Of a stretch of DNA of 64,000 nt, positions 52,415-62,375 are shown piece by piece. The notes below the pieces were generated by a model that was given only the letters and a program-made list of their open reading frames with translations, was not told the origin of the DNA and did no database searches. The first letter of the stretch is position 1, and each line of letters starts with the position of its first letter. Origin of the DNA: Paenibacillus xylanexedens (GTDB lineage Bacteria > Bacillota > Bacilli > Paenibacillales > Paenibacillaceae); the NCBI RefSeq assembly GCF_001908275.1, contig NZ_CP018620.1, forward strand, positions 4,216,001 to 4,280,000. Direction: 5' to 3'. The position numbers were made by a program, and so were the translations under genes.

Positions 52415-54019
52415 TTATTTCTTCCCGTAGGCTTCATTCACTGCCTGGGTTGCGTTATCACCTCCGGCTGCAAGCCAATTCTGGACAATAACATCGAAAT
52501 AATCGATACTTTCACTACCCATAATGATCTTGGTGAAACCTTCGGTCAGGATATCATCCAAGGTTGTACCGTAGCTTGAAAGTATTTCTGGCGTAACACC
52601 CCATAGGGCCGTCTTTGTATAGTTCTCGCTGTCCAGTACTTTCTTGGCAAGACCATACGCATTCTTTGGAGCCCCTTGTTGCAAATAATCACCAACTGCT
52701 CCTGGGGTTGCATTCTCCATGAATTCAACACTGTTGTTATATTTTTGCCACATTCCCGAAGTCGTGAGTCCACTGGTATCCTTGGATTGGAGGGCAGCGG
52801 AGACCGCCTCAAATTGCTCGTAATCGGAATTCGGATTAAGTACACGGAACGCTCCAACAACATGGGCAATATCGTTGTCCAGTAAGGCGGATAACGTTTC
52901 TGTGGATTCCTTGCCATTGCCTTCATCCACAATATAAGCATAGTCGTTCAAAATTTTGATTACTTCTTCAGGGCTTTTGAATCCCTTTTTCATAACGATA
53001 TAATTGTTGTTGGCGAAGAAAATGGATTGTTTGGCTTCTTTTCCATCAACGGTAGGGATGATATAAGGGTAGAAGATAGCGTCCTTACCCAGATTGGATA
53101 CTGTGTCGACACCCGGATTATAACCCCACCATTGGTAATAAGGTTGCATTCCCACTTTGCCGGCTACGATATCCGCGTTCATCGCATTAAAGTCTTTGAT
53201 TGCAAATTCCGGATCAATGATGCCTCGCTTGTACCATTCTGACCACTCAGCCAGCGCATTTTTCATCTCAGGCTGCACGGAGCCGTACACGAGTTTTCCA
53301 TTGCTATCCTCCATCCACATATCCGGATGCGCATTCCATGCAATGGCGAGCAGGTTGAGGTAATCCAAGGATTGGTCTACCGCTATACCATAACCACCGT
53401 GCTTTTCCATGAATTTTAGTGCGATATTTTTGATGTCTTCCACAGATTTCGGATCTTGGAGTCCCAATTCTTCTTTCCAGTCGTTCCGAATCCAGATGAA
53501 GTCTGGTTGTTCAATTAATCCCCAGTGCATCTGTGGTATCCCGTACAGCTTACCGTCCTTCTTTCCAGATTCGTAACTGTCTGCATCTGCTTCCATATAA
53601 CCTTTGAGACGATCTGAAGCGTGTTGATCAAAGGCCTCGGAAAGGTCCATGACCATATCTGCTTCGACTAACTGTCTCAATTGTGATGGATTAACTCTGA
53701 ATACGTCAGGAAGATCGTTCGATGCGATAGCCAAATTGAGTTTTGTATCGTACTCATCGCTAACCCAGTCTGTTTTGACATCGATATTAAACTTCTCTTT
53801 GTATCGCTTAATCCATACATTGTTGGTGATATCGTCGCCCTTTGGATATTTTGCAGAAGTGTATTCTGATGTTACGGTATGAATGGTTGTCGTTCCAGCC
53901 TCGTTGGAATCCGTGTCCGTTGTTGAACCTTTATCAGCACCGCTTCCATTGCTACAGGCTGCGAGTAATAAGGTTGACATGCACACAGACAAGACTAAGG
54001 CTTTCGTTTTCTTGTTCAT
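52415..54019 (-). CDS. Sugar-binding lipoprotein, family 1 (module 3)
   Basis: Binding lipoprotein of 534 residues. Signal MNKKTKALVLSVCMSTLLLAAC with lipobox LAAC and Cys22; a Ser/Thr/Gly/Asp linker follows. AAGGGGG seven bases before the ATG. It is clearly more distant from the module 1 and 2 proteins than those are from one another, so it probably binds a different oligosaccharide. First gene of the right-to-left importer operon. Confidence 0.92.
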   Translation of the reverse strand: MNKKTKALVLSVCMSTLLLAACSNGSGADKGSTTDTDSNEAGTTTIHTVTSEYTSAKYPKGDDITNNVWIKRYKEKFNIDVKTDWVSDEYDTKLNLAIASNDLPDVFRVNPSQLRQLVEADMVMDLSEAFDQHASDRLKGYMEADADSYESGKKDGKLYGIPQMHWGLIEQPDFIWIRNDWKEELGLQDPKSVEDIKNIALKFMEKHGGYGIAVDQSLDYLNLLAIAWNAHPDMWMEDSNGKLVYGSVQPEMKNALAEWSEWYKRGIIDPEFAIKDFNAMNADIVAGKVGMQPYYQWWGYNPGVDTVSNLGKDAIFYPYIIPTVDGKEAKQSIFFANNNYIVMKKGFKSPEEVIKILNDYAYIVDEGNGKESTETLSALLDNDIAHVVGAFRVLNPNSDYEQFEAVSAALQSKDTSGLTTSGMWQKYNNSVEFMENATPGAVGDYLQQGAPKNAYGLAKKVLDSENYTKTALWGVTPEILSSYGTTLDDILTEGFTKIIMGSESIDYFDVIVQNWLAAGGDNATQAVNEAYGKK

Positions 54020-54205
54020 TTCTTTTCCCCCTTATCAGTCATATTTCAATAACGCTTACTTGAAAATATTCTAAACGAGAAAGGGGGAACGTGATATAAA
54101 GGTTATTGACGAGAACCGGTATCTTTTTTTACTTTTGAGTTGTAGCGGAGAAAAGAATAATGAGCTTTGTGCACTTTTTTTACTTTGTGCTCCTTCTTTT
54201 TTTAC

Positions 54206-55216
54206 TCATGACTCCAAAAATTGCTTTAGATGACGATCGATAACGATTGAATCCTCTTCGTTTGCTCCGATTCCAAAGCAGTGTCCCCACTTGGACTCTA
54301 TAGGTTGATACACAGCGTTTGGCATATGCTTAGCATCATACACACTATCTTCTGGCGTGAAAAACAAGTCACTTGATCCTGGCATAACGAGTGCGGGAGC
54401 AGTGATCTTGCTTAACGCCTGTTCGAAGTTGCCGTCATCTACGGGATTATCGCTAATGTCTCCATAGATTCCTGTACGCAACATGGTAATCAAGTCGTTA
54501 GCATCGAAGGGAAGAAATACCTGATCCCAGTAATCTTCTACATAAGATTTCAAGGAGTCGTAACCCTCAGATTGATACAATTTCTCCAAATAGTACGCCT
54601 GCGAGAACCCCCATGGAGCATAAGCTCTTCCCATCGCTGCGAGACCGGCAACCGGAGGGCGTTCATATCTACCATTTTCATAATTTGAATCTGCCTGTAA
54701 CGCCGCGATCATTGCTTCGAATACCAACTGTGTATGGGGTCTGCTCTTTGCCGTTCCGCCAAAGGGGGCAATACGCTCGACCATCTCAGGATAACTGGTT
54801 CCCCATTGATAAACCTGCATGGCTCCCAGAGACCAGCCCACAACAAGTTTGATTTTGGAGATACCGAATTTTTGAGTGATGAGTTGATGTTGGGCACGCA
54901 CATTGTCATACATGGAGATGAGGGGGAAGTTGTTCTTATCATATGGGGCAGGGGTATTACTTGGAGAGGAAGATAAACCGTTACCCAACATATTGGGCAC
55001 AACGATAAAATAGCGACTGGGGTCCAGTGCTTTGTCCGTTCCAATTAACCATTCATTATCTGTGTGAATTCCAGCAAACCATGTTGGGACAACAATAACA
55101 TTGTCCTTTGCCGCGCTTAAGTTTCCATAGGTCTTGTAAGCGATAAAGGCTTGAGGGAGCTGTTGTCCCGATTGAAGTAATGTATCTCCAAGGTTATATG
55201 TTTCATAATCGTTCAT
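54206..55216 (-). CDS. MetX-like alpha/beta hydrolase
   Basis: Protein of 336 residues with the homoserine O-acetyltransferase-like alpha/beta fold. The nucleophile elbow reads GWSLGAMQ (Ser in GxSxG). FIVVPNMLGNGLSSSPSN and the C-terminal SDLFFTPEDS / WGHCFG parts supply the expected Asp and His. True MetX enzymes have GGSMGG and other acyl-CoA contacts, so this is more likely a hydrolase or acyltransferase of unknown substrate. AAGGAGA eight bases upstream. Divergent from a LysR gene. Confidence 0.85.
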   Translation of the reverse strand: MNDYETYNLGDTLLQSGQQLPQAFIAYKTYGNLSAAKDNVIVVPTWFAGIHTDNEWLIGTDKALDPSRYFIVVPNMLGNGLSSSPSNTPAPYDKNNFPLISMYDNVRAQHQLITQKFGISKIKLVVGWSLGAMQVYQWGTSYPEMVERIAPFGGTAKSRPHTQLVFEAMIAALQADSNYENGRYERPPVAGLAAMGRAYAPWGFSQAYYLEKLYQSEGYDSLKSYVEDYWDQVFLPFDANDLITMLRTGIYGDISDNPVDDGNFEQALSKITAPALVMPGSSDLFFTPEDSVYDAKHMPNAVYQPIESKWGHCFGIGANEEDSIVIDRHLKQFLES

Positions 55217-55340
55217 AGATTGATTCTCCTTATAAAATAGTAATAACTTGATTTCACTCTACAATACGTCTATTATCAATTCAACGAAACGTTATCGAAC
55301 ATATCATTCATTTATTTTGAACTTAGGAGGTGCCTGACTC

Positions 55341-56225
55341 ATGGAAATACGCCAGCTAAAAACCTTTTGGACGCTTGCATCGACCTGCAGCTTTAGTCAA
55401 ACTGCTGAATTATTGAGCTATGTACCGTCTACCATAACCATGCAAATCAAATCGCTGGAAGAAGAGCTTGGGGTGAAATTGCTGGATCGATTAGGCAAAA
55501 AGGTCGTGTTAACGGATGCTGGCCAACAGTTTCTGCCGTACGCCACTAAGATTTTAAACGATGTAGAGGAAGCAAAGTGCATATCCAGTCAGCACGGAGA
55601 ATTGGCGGGAACGGTGGTGATCGGAGCAGACGAAGTGCTGTGTGCATATCTTCTTCCAGCCTTGTTCAAACGCTTCCGAGCGGACTATCCTGGTGTGCGG
55701 TTATTGTTCCGCCCCTTGTCTGGGCAAGAGCTCAAATCGAGTCTGAGAGAAGGGCATGCCGATGTCGTATTTGTATTGGATGAGCCAATTAATTCCAAAG
55801 ACCTTCAGTCAGAGTTTTTAAAGGATGAGACCTTTCAAATGGTGGTTTCTCCCGATCATATGTTAGCATCGCGTTACGAGTTGGTCATCGATGACTTCCA
55901 CAAACAGCATTTTTTACTGACCGAAAAGAACTGTTCGTATCGCACTCATTTTGATCAATCCATAACAAAGAAAGGTGTGGATGCTCTGACAGAGCTGGAG
56001 TTTCATAGTGTAGAAGCCATTAAACAATGTGTTGTGGCTGGTCTAGGGATCGCTTTATTACCTGAAATGGCTTTGAAGAAAGAGTTGAGAGAAGGGGAAG
56101 TGGTTGCTCTGCCGTGGGATTTATCAGATGTATCCTTTTCTGCGCAAATGCTCTGGCATCGGGAAAAATGGATCTCTCCGTCTATGGCTGCTTTCATGGA
56201 GGTCGCCAAGAGTGAGTTGATTTGA
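55341..56225 (+). CDS. LysR-family transcriptional regulator
   Basis: Regulator of 294 residues. HTH: IRQLKTFWTLASTCSFSQTAELLSYVPSTITMQIKSLEEELGVKLLDRLGKKVVLT. Normal-length effector-binding domain. AGGAGGTG eight bases before the ATG. Divergent from the MetX-like hydrolase gene with a 124-bp gap, which is the classic arrangement for a LysR regulator and its target. Confidence 0.93.
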   Translation: MEIRQLKTFWTLASTCSFSQTAELLSYVPSTITMQIKSLEEELGVKLLDRLGKKVVLTDAGQQFLPYATKILNDVEEAKCISSQHGELAGTVVIGADEVLCAYLLPALFKRFRADYPGVRLLFRPLSGQELKSSLREGHADVVFVLDEPINSKDLQSEFLKDETFQMVVSPDHMLASRYELVIDDFHKQHFLLTEKNCSYRTHFDQSITKKGVDALTELEFHSVEAIKQCVVAGLGIALLPEMALKKELREGEVVALPWDLSDVSFSAQMLWHREKWISPSMAAFMEVAKSELI

Positions 56226-56336
56226 TTGTTCAGAATTTGTTTAGATGTATGTGTTAAAATATTCTTCATGGAGATCGTGAGGTTAAATGGAATCAACCTT
56301 CAACAACATGATACAGATATATATGGGGGATTAGCA

Positions 56337-56801
56337 ATGGAGAGAAAGATTAGAAATTCTGCAAAAGCATTGATCATTAAAGACGGGAGAATGCTTGCAA
56401 TGAAGCAGGATGATAATGATGAAGTCATCTACATTCTGCCTGGTGGGAGCCAGAATGCAGGTGAAACCCTGACGGATGCGGTGAAGCGTGAAGTTGCGGA
56501 AGAAATCGGAATAGATGTAGAACCGTTATCACTGGAATTCGTAATTGAAGGGGTATACGGTGAAGCTCTTCATCGTGTAGATTTTGTTTTTTTATGCGAG
56601 TACATAGGTTTGATGGACCAAGATAGTTCTATTCTGCCAAGTGACGAAAATCAGGTGGAATTTGAATGGCTCGAAATTAAAAATATATACGAACTACCTT
56701 TATTTCCTGCAAAATTACGAAAGCAGATCATTAGATTGGTTGAGGGAGAAAAAACGGTTATGTATTTAGGAAATGAGGAAGATGACGACCTGAATAGTTA
56801 G
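56337..56801 (+). CDS. NUDIX hydrolase
   Basis: Protein of 154 residues. The Nudix box is complete: G-x5-E-x7-REVAEEIGI in GGSQNAGETLTDAVKREVAE, giving the Mg-binding glutamates. Hydrolyses a nucleoside diphosphate linked to another group; the substrate is unknown. Start 56337 follows GGGGGA and is where the Nudix domain begins; the longer frame reaching back to 56226 has no RBS. Confidence 0.92.
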   Translation: MERKIRNSAKALIIKDGRMLAMKQDDNDEVIYILPGGSQNAGETLTDAVKREVAEEIGIDVEPLSLEFVIEGVYGEALHRVDFVFLCEYIGLMDQDSSILPSDENQVEFEWLEIKNIYELPLFPAKLRKQIIRLVEGEKTVMYLGNEEDDDLNS

Positions 56802-56849
56802 ATGTGCACACGTCGTAAACAAGCGGCCGTCTTGTATTTATAAAGGAAA

Positions 56850-56892
56850 GGCTATTTCAAAGGACATGATGGTCCAGTGAAATAGTCTTTTT
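56850..56892 (+). terminator. Terminator after the NUDIX gene
   Basis: GGCTATTTCA (56850-56859) pairs with TGAAATAGTC (56878-56887) with one G-U wobble; an inner GGAC / GTCC pairing is possible; five T follow. Confidence 0.85.
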
Positions 56893-56963
56893 GCCGTTGA
56901 ACAAATTGTGCAGAGCGATTAGATAATGAACATCTATGATAAGGGGTTACAATAGGCCAGGAG

Positions 56964-57311
56964 TTATATATCTTGTTGCTTCACGCCTGCTTTCATATTT
57001 TTCTGACCCCACATTACCATGGATTCAATTAAAGGAACCAATTCCTTGCCTGATTCTGTGAGCGAATACTCCACTCTCGGTGGCACCTCGTTATATTGCT
57101 CCCGATGCACGATGCCGGAATGAATCAAATCTTTCAAACAGTTCGTTAACATCGTTCCGGTAATGCCAGGCAGTCTTCTTTTTAATTCATTGTAACGTAT
57201 ACAGTCATTTTCACTGAGGATTGCCAGGATCGGAAGATTCCACTTGCCTCCAATGACCTGAAATGCATAAGTCGCTGGACATAACTGATCGAAATTAAAG
57301 TCGTATTTCAC
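56964..57311 (-). CDS. HxlR-family transcriptional regulator
   Basis: Winged helix regulator of 115 residues. Features: CPATYAFQVIGGKWNLPILAIL with Cys11 in the position of the redox-active Cys of YodB/CatR-type members, ITGTMLTNCLKDLIHSGIV, and NEVPPRVEYSLTESGKEL. Divergent from a thiol-motif DsbA/SpxH-like gene and preceded by an inverted repeat. Sensing of electrophiles or disulfide stress is plausible but inferred. Confidence 0.92.
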   Translation of the reverse strand: MKYDFNFDQLCPATYAFQVIGGKWNLPILAILSENDCIRYNELKRRLPGITGTMLTNCLKDLIHSGIVHREQYNEVPPRVEYSLTESGKELVPLIESMVMWGQKNMKAGVKQQDI

Positions 57312-57325
57312 TTGATACCCTCCAA

Positions 57326-57345
57326 TAGTATACTTTTTGATACTA
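57326..57345. promoter_or_regulatory. Inverted repeat between HxlR and DsbA-like genes
   Basis: TAGTAT (57326-57331) and ATACTA (57340-57345), perfect half-sites with an 8-base centre, 14 bp before the HxlR start. TACTA/TAGTA half-sites are reminiscent of YodB-type operators. It could control both divergent genes. Confidence 0.5.
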
Positions 57346-57365
57346 AGTCAGAAAAAGAATCGTAC

Positions 57366-57393
57366 TTGTTCAGAAGATTGTAGACATTATAAT
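57366..57393 (+). promoter_or_regulatory. Probable promoter of the DsbA/SpxH-like gene
   Basis: TATAAT at 57388-57393 with a weak -35 TTGTTC (57366-57371) at 16 bp. A weak -35 suits a regulated promoter. Confidence 0.45.
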
Positions 57394-57445
57394 CAAACTA
57401 ACACAAGAAAATCAATTCATAAGACAATATAAAGGCGGGATACAC

Positions 57446-58360
57446 GTGAGTAACGAATCTATGATGTGTGATCTGGAAACAGGCGTATGTGGTGTGAGCG
57501 AAGAAGAGGTGATGCAAGAAATCAATCTGAATCACATTGAGAAAAGGATAACTCTTTATTACGCAACAGATCCGATCTGCTCTCACTGCTGGGCGCTTGA
57601 GCCTGTGCTTCATCGGTTTATTGAGGAATACGGTCATTATTTTACGCTGCAAATTAAAATGGGTGGGCTACTGGCTAACTGGAATGGTTTCTCGGATGGC
57701 GCTAACGGGATTCAGAAACCTTCGGACGTTGCAGAGCATTGGAAGGAAGTGGGTGAACATTCACGCATGCCCATCGACGGTTCCTTATGGCACGATAATC
57801 CAATACTTTCTTCCTATCCGCCATCTCGCGTATTTAAGGTCATTCAGAGTACGCACCCTGGTAAAGAGCAGGACTTCTTAAGACGTGCGCGTGAAGCCGT
57901 GTTTGTATTTAATCGAAATATTGGAGAAGATGATGTGCTGACGGATATCGTCAATCAACTGGGCTTGAATGGAAAAGAAGTGGTTGAGGCGGCTGCAGAG
58001 CAATCTGCACAAGAGTTATTAGAGGAAGACTTTGAGAGTGTCGCTAGTTTGGGCGTTAGAGGTTTCCCATCAATTATCATTGTGAATGAAGAGAACCAGG
58101 GTATGAAAATTGTCGGAGCCCGTTCTCTTGAAACATATGTGCAAGCACTTCAGCAGGTGCTCGGTGGTGATCTGAAACCCAAACAAATAACCTCGTTGGA
58201 GCAGAAAATCAATGAGGGACACCTTCTTTTTTCTAAAGAAATGGAGGTCGTGTACAATATCGAAAAGACTGATATTGAATCATATGTGAAATCTGAATTG
58301 GCAGAGCACACATATCGTATGGGTCATATCTTGAATGAGATGTATATCGAGCATATCTGA
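57446..58360 (+). CDS. DsbA-family SpxH/YjbH-like thioredoxin-fold protein
   Basis: Protein of 304 residues with no signal peptide. The thioredoxin-type motif is CSHC (Cys45-Cys48) in DPICSHCWALEP, closely matching the DPLCPECWSLEP block of Bacillus SpxH, the adaptor that delivers Spx to ClpXP. The cis-proline region reads RGFPSIIIVN. An extra N-terminal pair, CDLETGVC, resembles a redox or metal site. GTG start with AAAGGCGGG upstream. Either an SpxH-type adaptor or an FrnE-like oxidoreductase; its divergent HxlR neighbour supports a thiol-stress role. Confidence 0.8.
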   Translation: MSNESMMCDLETGVCGVSEEEVMQEINLNHIEKRITLYYATDPICSHCWALEPVLHRFIEEYGHYFTLQIKMGGLLANWNGFSDGANGIQKPSDVAEHWKEVGEHSRMPIDGSLWHDNPILSSYPPSRVFKVIQSTHPGKEQDFLRRAREAVFVFNRNIGEDDVLTDIVNQLGLNGKEVVEAAAEQSAQELLEEDFESVASLGVRGFPSIIIVNEENQGMKIVGARSLETYVQALQQVLGGDLKPKQITSLEQKINEGHLLFSKEMEVVYNIEKTDIESYVKSELAEHTYRMGHILNEMYIEHI

Positions 58361-58383
58361 GACAGGAAAAACAAGAAATCGAA

Positions 58384-58473
58384 TTAGCACATTTTTACCG
58401 AAGGATTATTATCAATATTGATATGAGCCTCGATCCGGTGGGATTTTAAATATCCGCAGGCAGCACGGATGTG
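58384..58473 (-). pseudogene. Short remnant of a GNAT (RimL-type) acetyltransferase
   Basis: Reverse-strand frame bounded by stops, reading IRAACGYLKSHRIEAHINID, then NNPSVKMC. It matches the same GNAT block kept in the remnant at 37514 (HRIEAHIN-V/I-DN-x-PSVK) and includes a few residues upstream of it. There is no start codon or RBS, and the frame stops straight after PSVK. Too short for the main gene scale but clearly protein-derived. Confidence 0.65.
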
Positions 58474-58544
58474 TTATTCGCACAGGCAAGTCGTCCACCC
58501 ATTGCGTAGACTGAAGTAGATCAAGTCAAGTGGAGGTGAATTCC

Positions 58545-59117
58545 ATGGCTAAAACCAATGAAATACACGTCCGGGTGAAACGGCTCAAGGATCGCCCAGT
58601 CTGCGTGACTCTTCATAATGGCGAGACGTACGTCGGGTACATCTCTGGCGTTAACAGCGAAGGCGTAGTGCTTACCGGGGGCGGAAAGCTTACTCAGGCC
58701 GCAATCACAGCACCCTCATCTGAAGGCAGTGCTCGCAAAACCAAACCTAAAGCAGGGGCTACGAGAAAAACAGCATCCTCTCGAAACCGTAAACGGGTGA
58801 ACAGCACACGTAAGTCGCAAGTACGATCCCGGTCGATGTCTCGCTCAACGTCTAGGCAAGCCCAGGTATCCTCTTTCATGCCTATGCTAGGCTCATTGTT
58901 AGGTGGCTTTGGCGGTGCAGGCTCGATTGGAGGTATGTTAGGCGGGGGTATGCGGTTGTTTGGCATGATCCAGCGGTTTACACCTGTGGTCAAAATGGGG
59001 TATGGCATGATTAAGCAGATTCAGCCATTTATGGGGGCAGTTCAAGGGCTGATGACTCCAGCAAGCCAGGCAGCTCAGGCTGAAACCGAAGGTGAAGAGG
59101 AAGCACAACAAGGATAA
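58545..59117 (+). CDS. Hypothetical protein: Sm-like N-terminus, Arg/Ser-rich linker, Gly-rich hydrophobic C-terminus
   Basis: Protein of 190 residues; GGAGGT six or seven bases before the ATG at 58545. Residues 5-50 resemble an Sm/SH3-like beta unit (VRVKRLKDRPVCVTLHNGET, YVGYISGVNSEGVVLTGGG). Residues about 58-108 are a basic linker with KTKPKAGATRK and RSRSMSRSTSRQ. Residues 112-178 are glycine- and methionine-rich and hydrophobic (MLGSLLGGFGGAGSIGGMLGG). The last part is acidic (ETEGEEEAQQG). I do not recognise a family. It could bind nucleic acid or assemble on a surface such as the spore coat. Confidence 0.75.
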   Translation: MAKTNEIHVRVKRLKDRPVCVTLHNGETYVGYISGVNSEGVVLTGGGKLTQAAITAPSSEGSARKTKPKAGATRKTASSRNRKRVNSTRKSQVRSRSMSRSTSRQAQVSSFMPMLGSLLGGFGGAGSIGGMLGGGMRLFGMIQRFTPVVKMGYGMIKQIQPFMGAVQGLMTPASQAAQAETEGEEEAQQG

Positions 59118-59584
59118 TACTTGAAATGAAAATCGTGAAATAGAACACAACCTTCGTTGCATTTGGGAAGGAAGGATTGCTAGTATGTTGGGTGATCTGA
59201 TTTCTTTCTGATCTGGTCTGTTCCTTATCTTCTCCGCTAGATGCTTAACTGCAAGCTGCTCTCCGTATGCCAAACGGAGGGTGGCTTATTTGCTTATGCT
59301 GTATATGAGGTTCGAACCAGCTCGATTTCGCATGCTTGCTCAGTGCTAACGAACCTCAGAAACCTTATTCGGGTCAATATCAAGCCATTAAAATGCTAAC
59401 AAACATGGCAAACCCTATTCGCTGCAAAATGTAAGATATAGTGTGAAAAAGGGGCTGATTCTGCAGCATAACTTCTCCTGTGTTCGTTAAATTCGTTCGT
59501 TGCGAGGAATAAAAAATGAGATTTCAAATACGCGTCTAACATCTAACTTTGATACCATGTAGTTCGACCGACCACTGTCATACA
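59118..59584. other. Long intergenic region without a recognisable gene
   Basis: Over 450 bp between the Sm-like gene and the GH51 terminator. Apart from the degenerate 50-bp-spaced repeat at 59343-59427, I find no ORF with a ribosome binding site, no tRNA and no convincing terminator for the Sm-like gene. A CGTATGCCAAACGGAGG stretch near 59266 has no partner. Confidence 0.5.
59343..59427. repeat. Degenerate tandem intergenic repeat (two units)
   Basis: Units at 59343-59377 and 59393-59427, starting 50 bp apart, share GTGCTAACGAAC / ATGCTAACAAAC, AGAAACC / GCAAACC and TTATTCG / CTATTCG in the same order. Neither unit codes for protein. It may be a fragment of a dispersed intergenic repeat family. 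Confidence 0.45.
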
Positions 59585-59621
59585 ACAAAAAGCACCGCGC
59601 GCAGGGGGCTGCACTCGGTGC
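59585..59621 (-). terminator. Terminator of the GH51 gene
   Basis: On the reverse strand GCACCG and CGGTGC pair (59616-59621 with 59592-59597), with a GC-rich partly paired interior, followed by a T-run. It lies about 50 bp after the arabinofuranosidase stop. Confidence 0.75.
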
Positions 59622-59672
59622 GAAAAACAATGCTAATGTTGCAGAGTAGGAGAAAACTCTATCCCGCTCTTA

Positions 59673-61229
<1,557 letters not shown>

Positions 61230-61390
61230 TCACGCTGAGTTCGCATAAAAGCAAAATCAAATCATTGATTTGTTATCTAATGTGTATCATAATGCTATTA
61301 TGTTGAGCAAGTTTATTTAGAAGGATTCGCTAAATAACGAATTCTAAATCGATAATATATGAATTCTGAAGAGATAGGGAAGTGAAGTTC

Positions 61391-62317
61391 ATGATGCTTG
61401 GCACCGATGCCTCGTCCTTGATCATCTATGAGGCCCTCGCCAGCGAGGCACGTTTAAATATCGTTCGCTTATTATTGCAAAACAGGGAGATGCATATCAA
61501 TGCGCTTGCCAAAGAGCTGTATCTGAGCAAAGCCATCGTTAGTACACATGTGAGCAAATTGCAGAAAGCAGGTATCGTAGGCAGCCGCATGAAGCGTGAG
61601 AACGGTGGAACGTATAAATACTGCTTTATTCTGCAAGAATTTATGACTATCAATCTCTCCCCTGAACCAGTTGATGCTCCTTACCATGAAGTCTCGATTC
61701 CGGTTGGTCAGTATACGGATTACGAAGCCTGGCCCACCTGTGGCATCGCAACAACGACGCAAATGATTGGGCAATATGATACTCCGGCCTGCTTTATGGA
61801 CCCGGATCGGGTCAATGCGGGTATTCTTTGGTTGGCACGAGGTTTTCTGGAATATAAGATTCCCAATTATCTGAATACAGAACAGCATCTCCAGGAAATT
61901 GAAATTTCACTCGAACTCAGTTCGGAAGCACCTCAAGTCAATGAAAACTGGCCTTCCGACATCCGTTTCTCCCTTAATGGTCATCACCTCGGAACCTGGA
62001 CAAGCCCAGGGGATTTTGGAGATCGGAAAGGAAAACATACACCGCTATGGTGGAAATTGGACGTCAACCAGTATGGTGTACTGAAGGTGCTGCGTATTAA
62101 CGGAGAAGGGACGTTTATGGATAGCCAGCGCATCTCAGATGTGCGTATCCATGATCTGGAGCTGGATTCATCCACTTACTGGACGTTTGGATTAAGACCG
62201 GAAGAAGGGGTCCCCGGTCGAGGCGGACTCACGTTGTTTGGGAAAGGGTTCGGCAACTACGATCAGGACATTTTGATTCGGTACTATTACGAGGCTGCAG
62301 CGTTGAAAAAGCAATAG
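61391..62317 (+). CDS. ArsR-type regulator with large C-terminal sensor domain
   Basis: Protein of 308 residues. N-terminal winged HTH of the ArsR type: EALASEARLNIVRLLLQNREMHINALAKELYLSKAIVSTHVSKLQKAGIV. It lacks the metal-binding CxC motif. The roughly 210-residue C-terminal part is beta-rich and aromatic (DIRFSLNGHHLGTWTSPGDFG, TPLWWKLDVNQYG) and may be a carbohydrate-sensing domain. ATG at 61391 with AGGGA upstream. Its divergent position against the GH51 gene suggests sugar-responsive control of arabinoside use. Confidence 0.82.
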   Translation: MMLGTDASSLIIYEALASEARLNIVRLLLQNREMHINALAKELYLSKAIVSTHVSKLQKAGIVGSRMKRENGGTYKYCFILQEFMTINLSPEPVDAPYHEVSIPVGQYTDYEAWPTCGIATTTQMIGQYDTPACFMDPDRVNAGILWLARGFLEYKIPNYLNTEQHLQEIEISLELSSEAPQVNENWPSDIRFSLNGHHLGTWTSPGDFGDRKGKHTPLWWKLDVNQYGVLKVLRINGEGTFMDSQRISDVRIHDLELDSSTYWTFGLRPEEGVPGRGGLTLFGKGFGNYDQDILIRYYYEAAALKKQ

Positions 62318-62375
62318 AATAATCTGGAAAATAAGGTTAAGATATAACCATCTGAATAAAAAGGAGCGTTTTCAA

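Noticed and set aside
54045..54062. cre-like sequence upstream of the module 3 binding protein
   Set aside because: Three mismatches to the consensus, including both outer CA/TG positions.
54121..54208. Three CTTTTTTTAC tracts read as a direct repeat
   Set aside because: Low-complexity T-runs with different flanks; not a convincing repeat or terminator.
58479..58505. WVDDLP-like codons beside the second GNAT relic, read as its C-terminus
   Set aside because: They lie in a different frame and on the wrong side of the HRIEAHIN block; six residues are not enough to claim a rearrangement.
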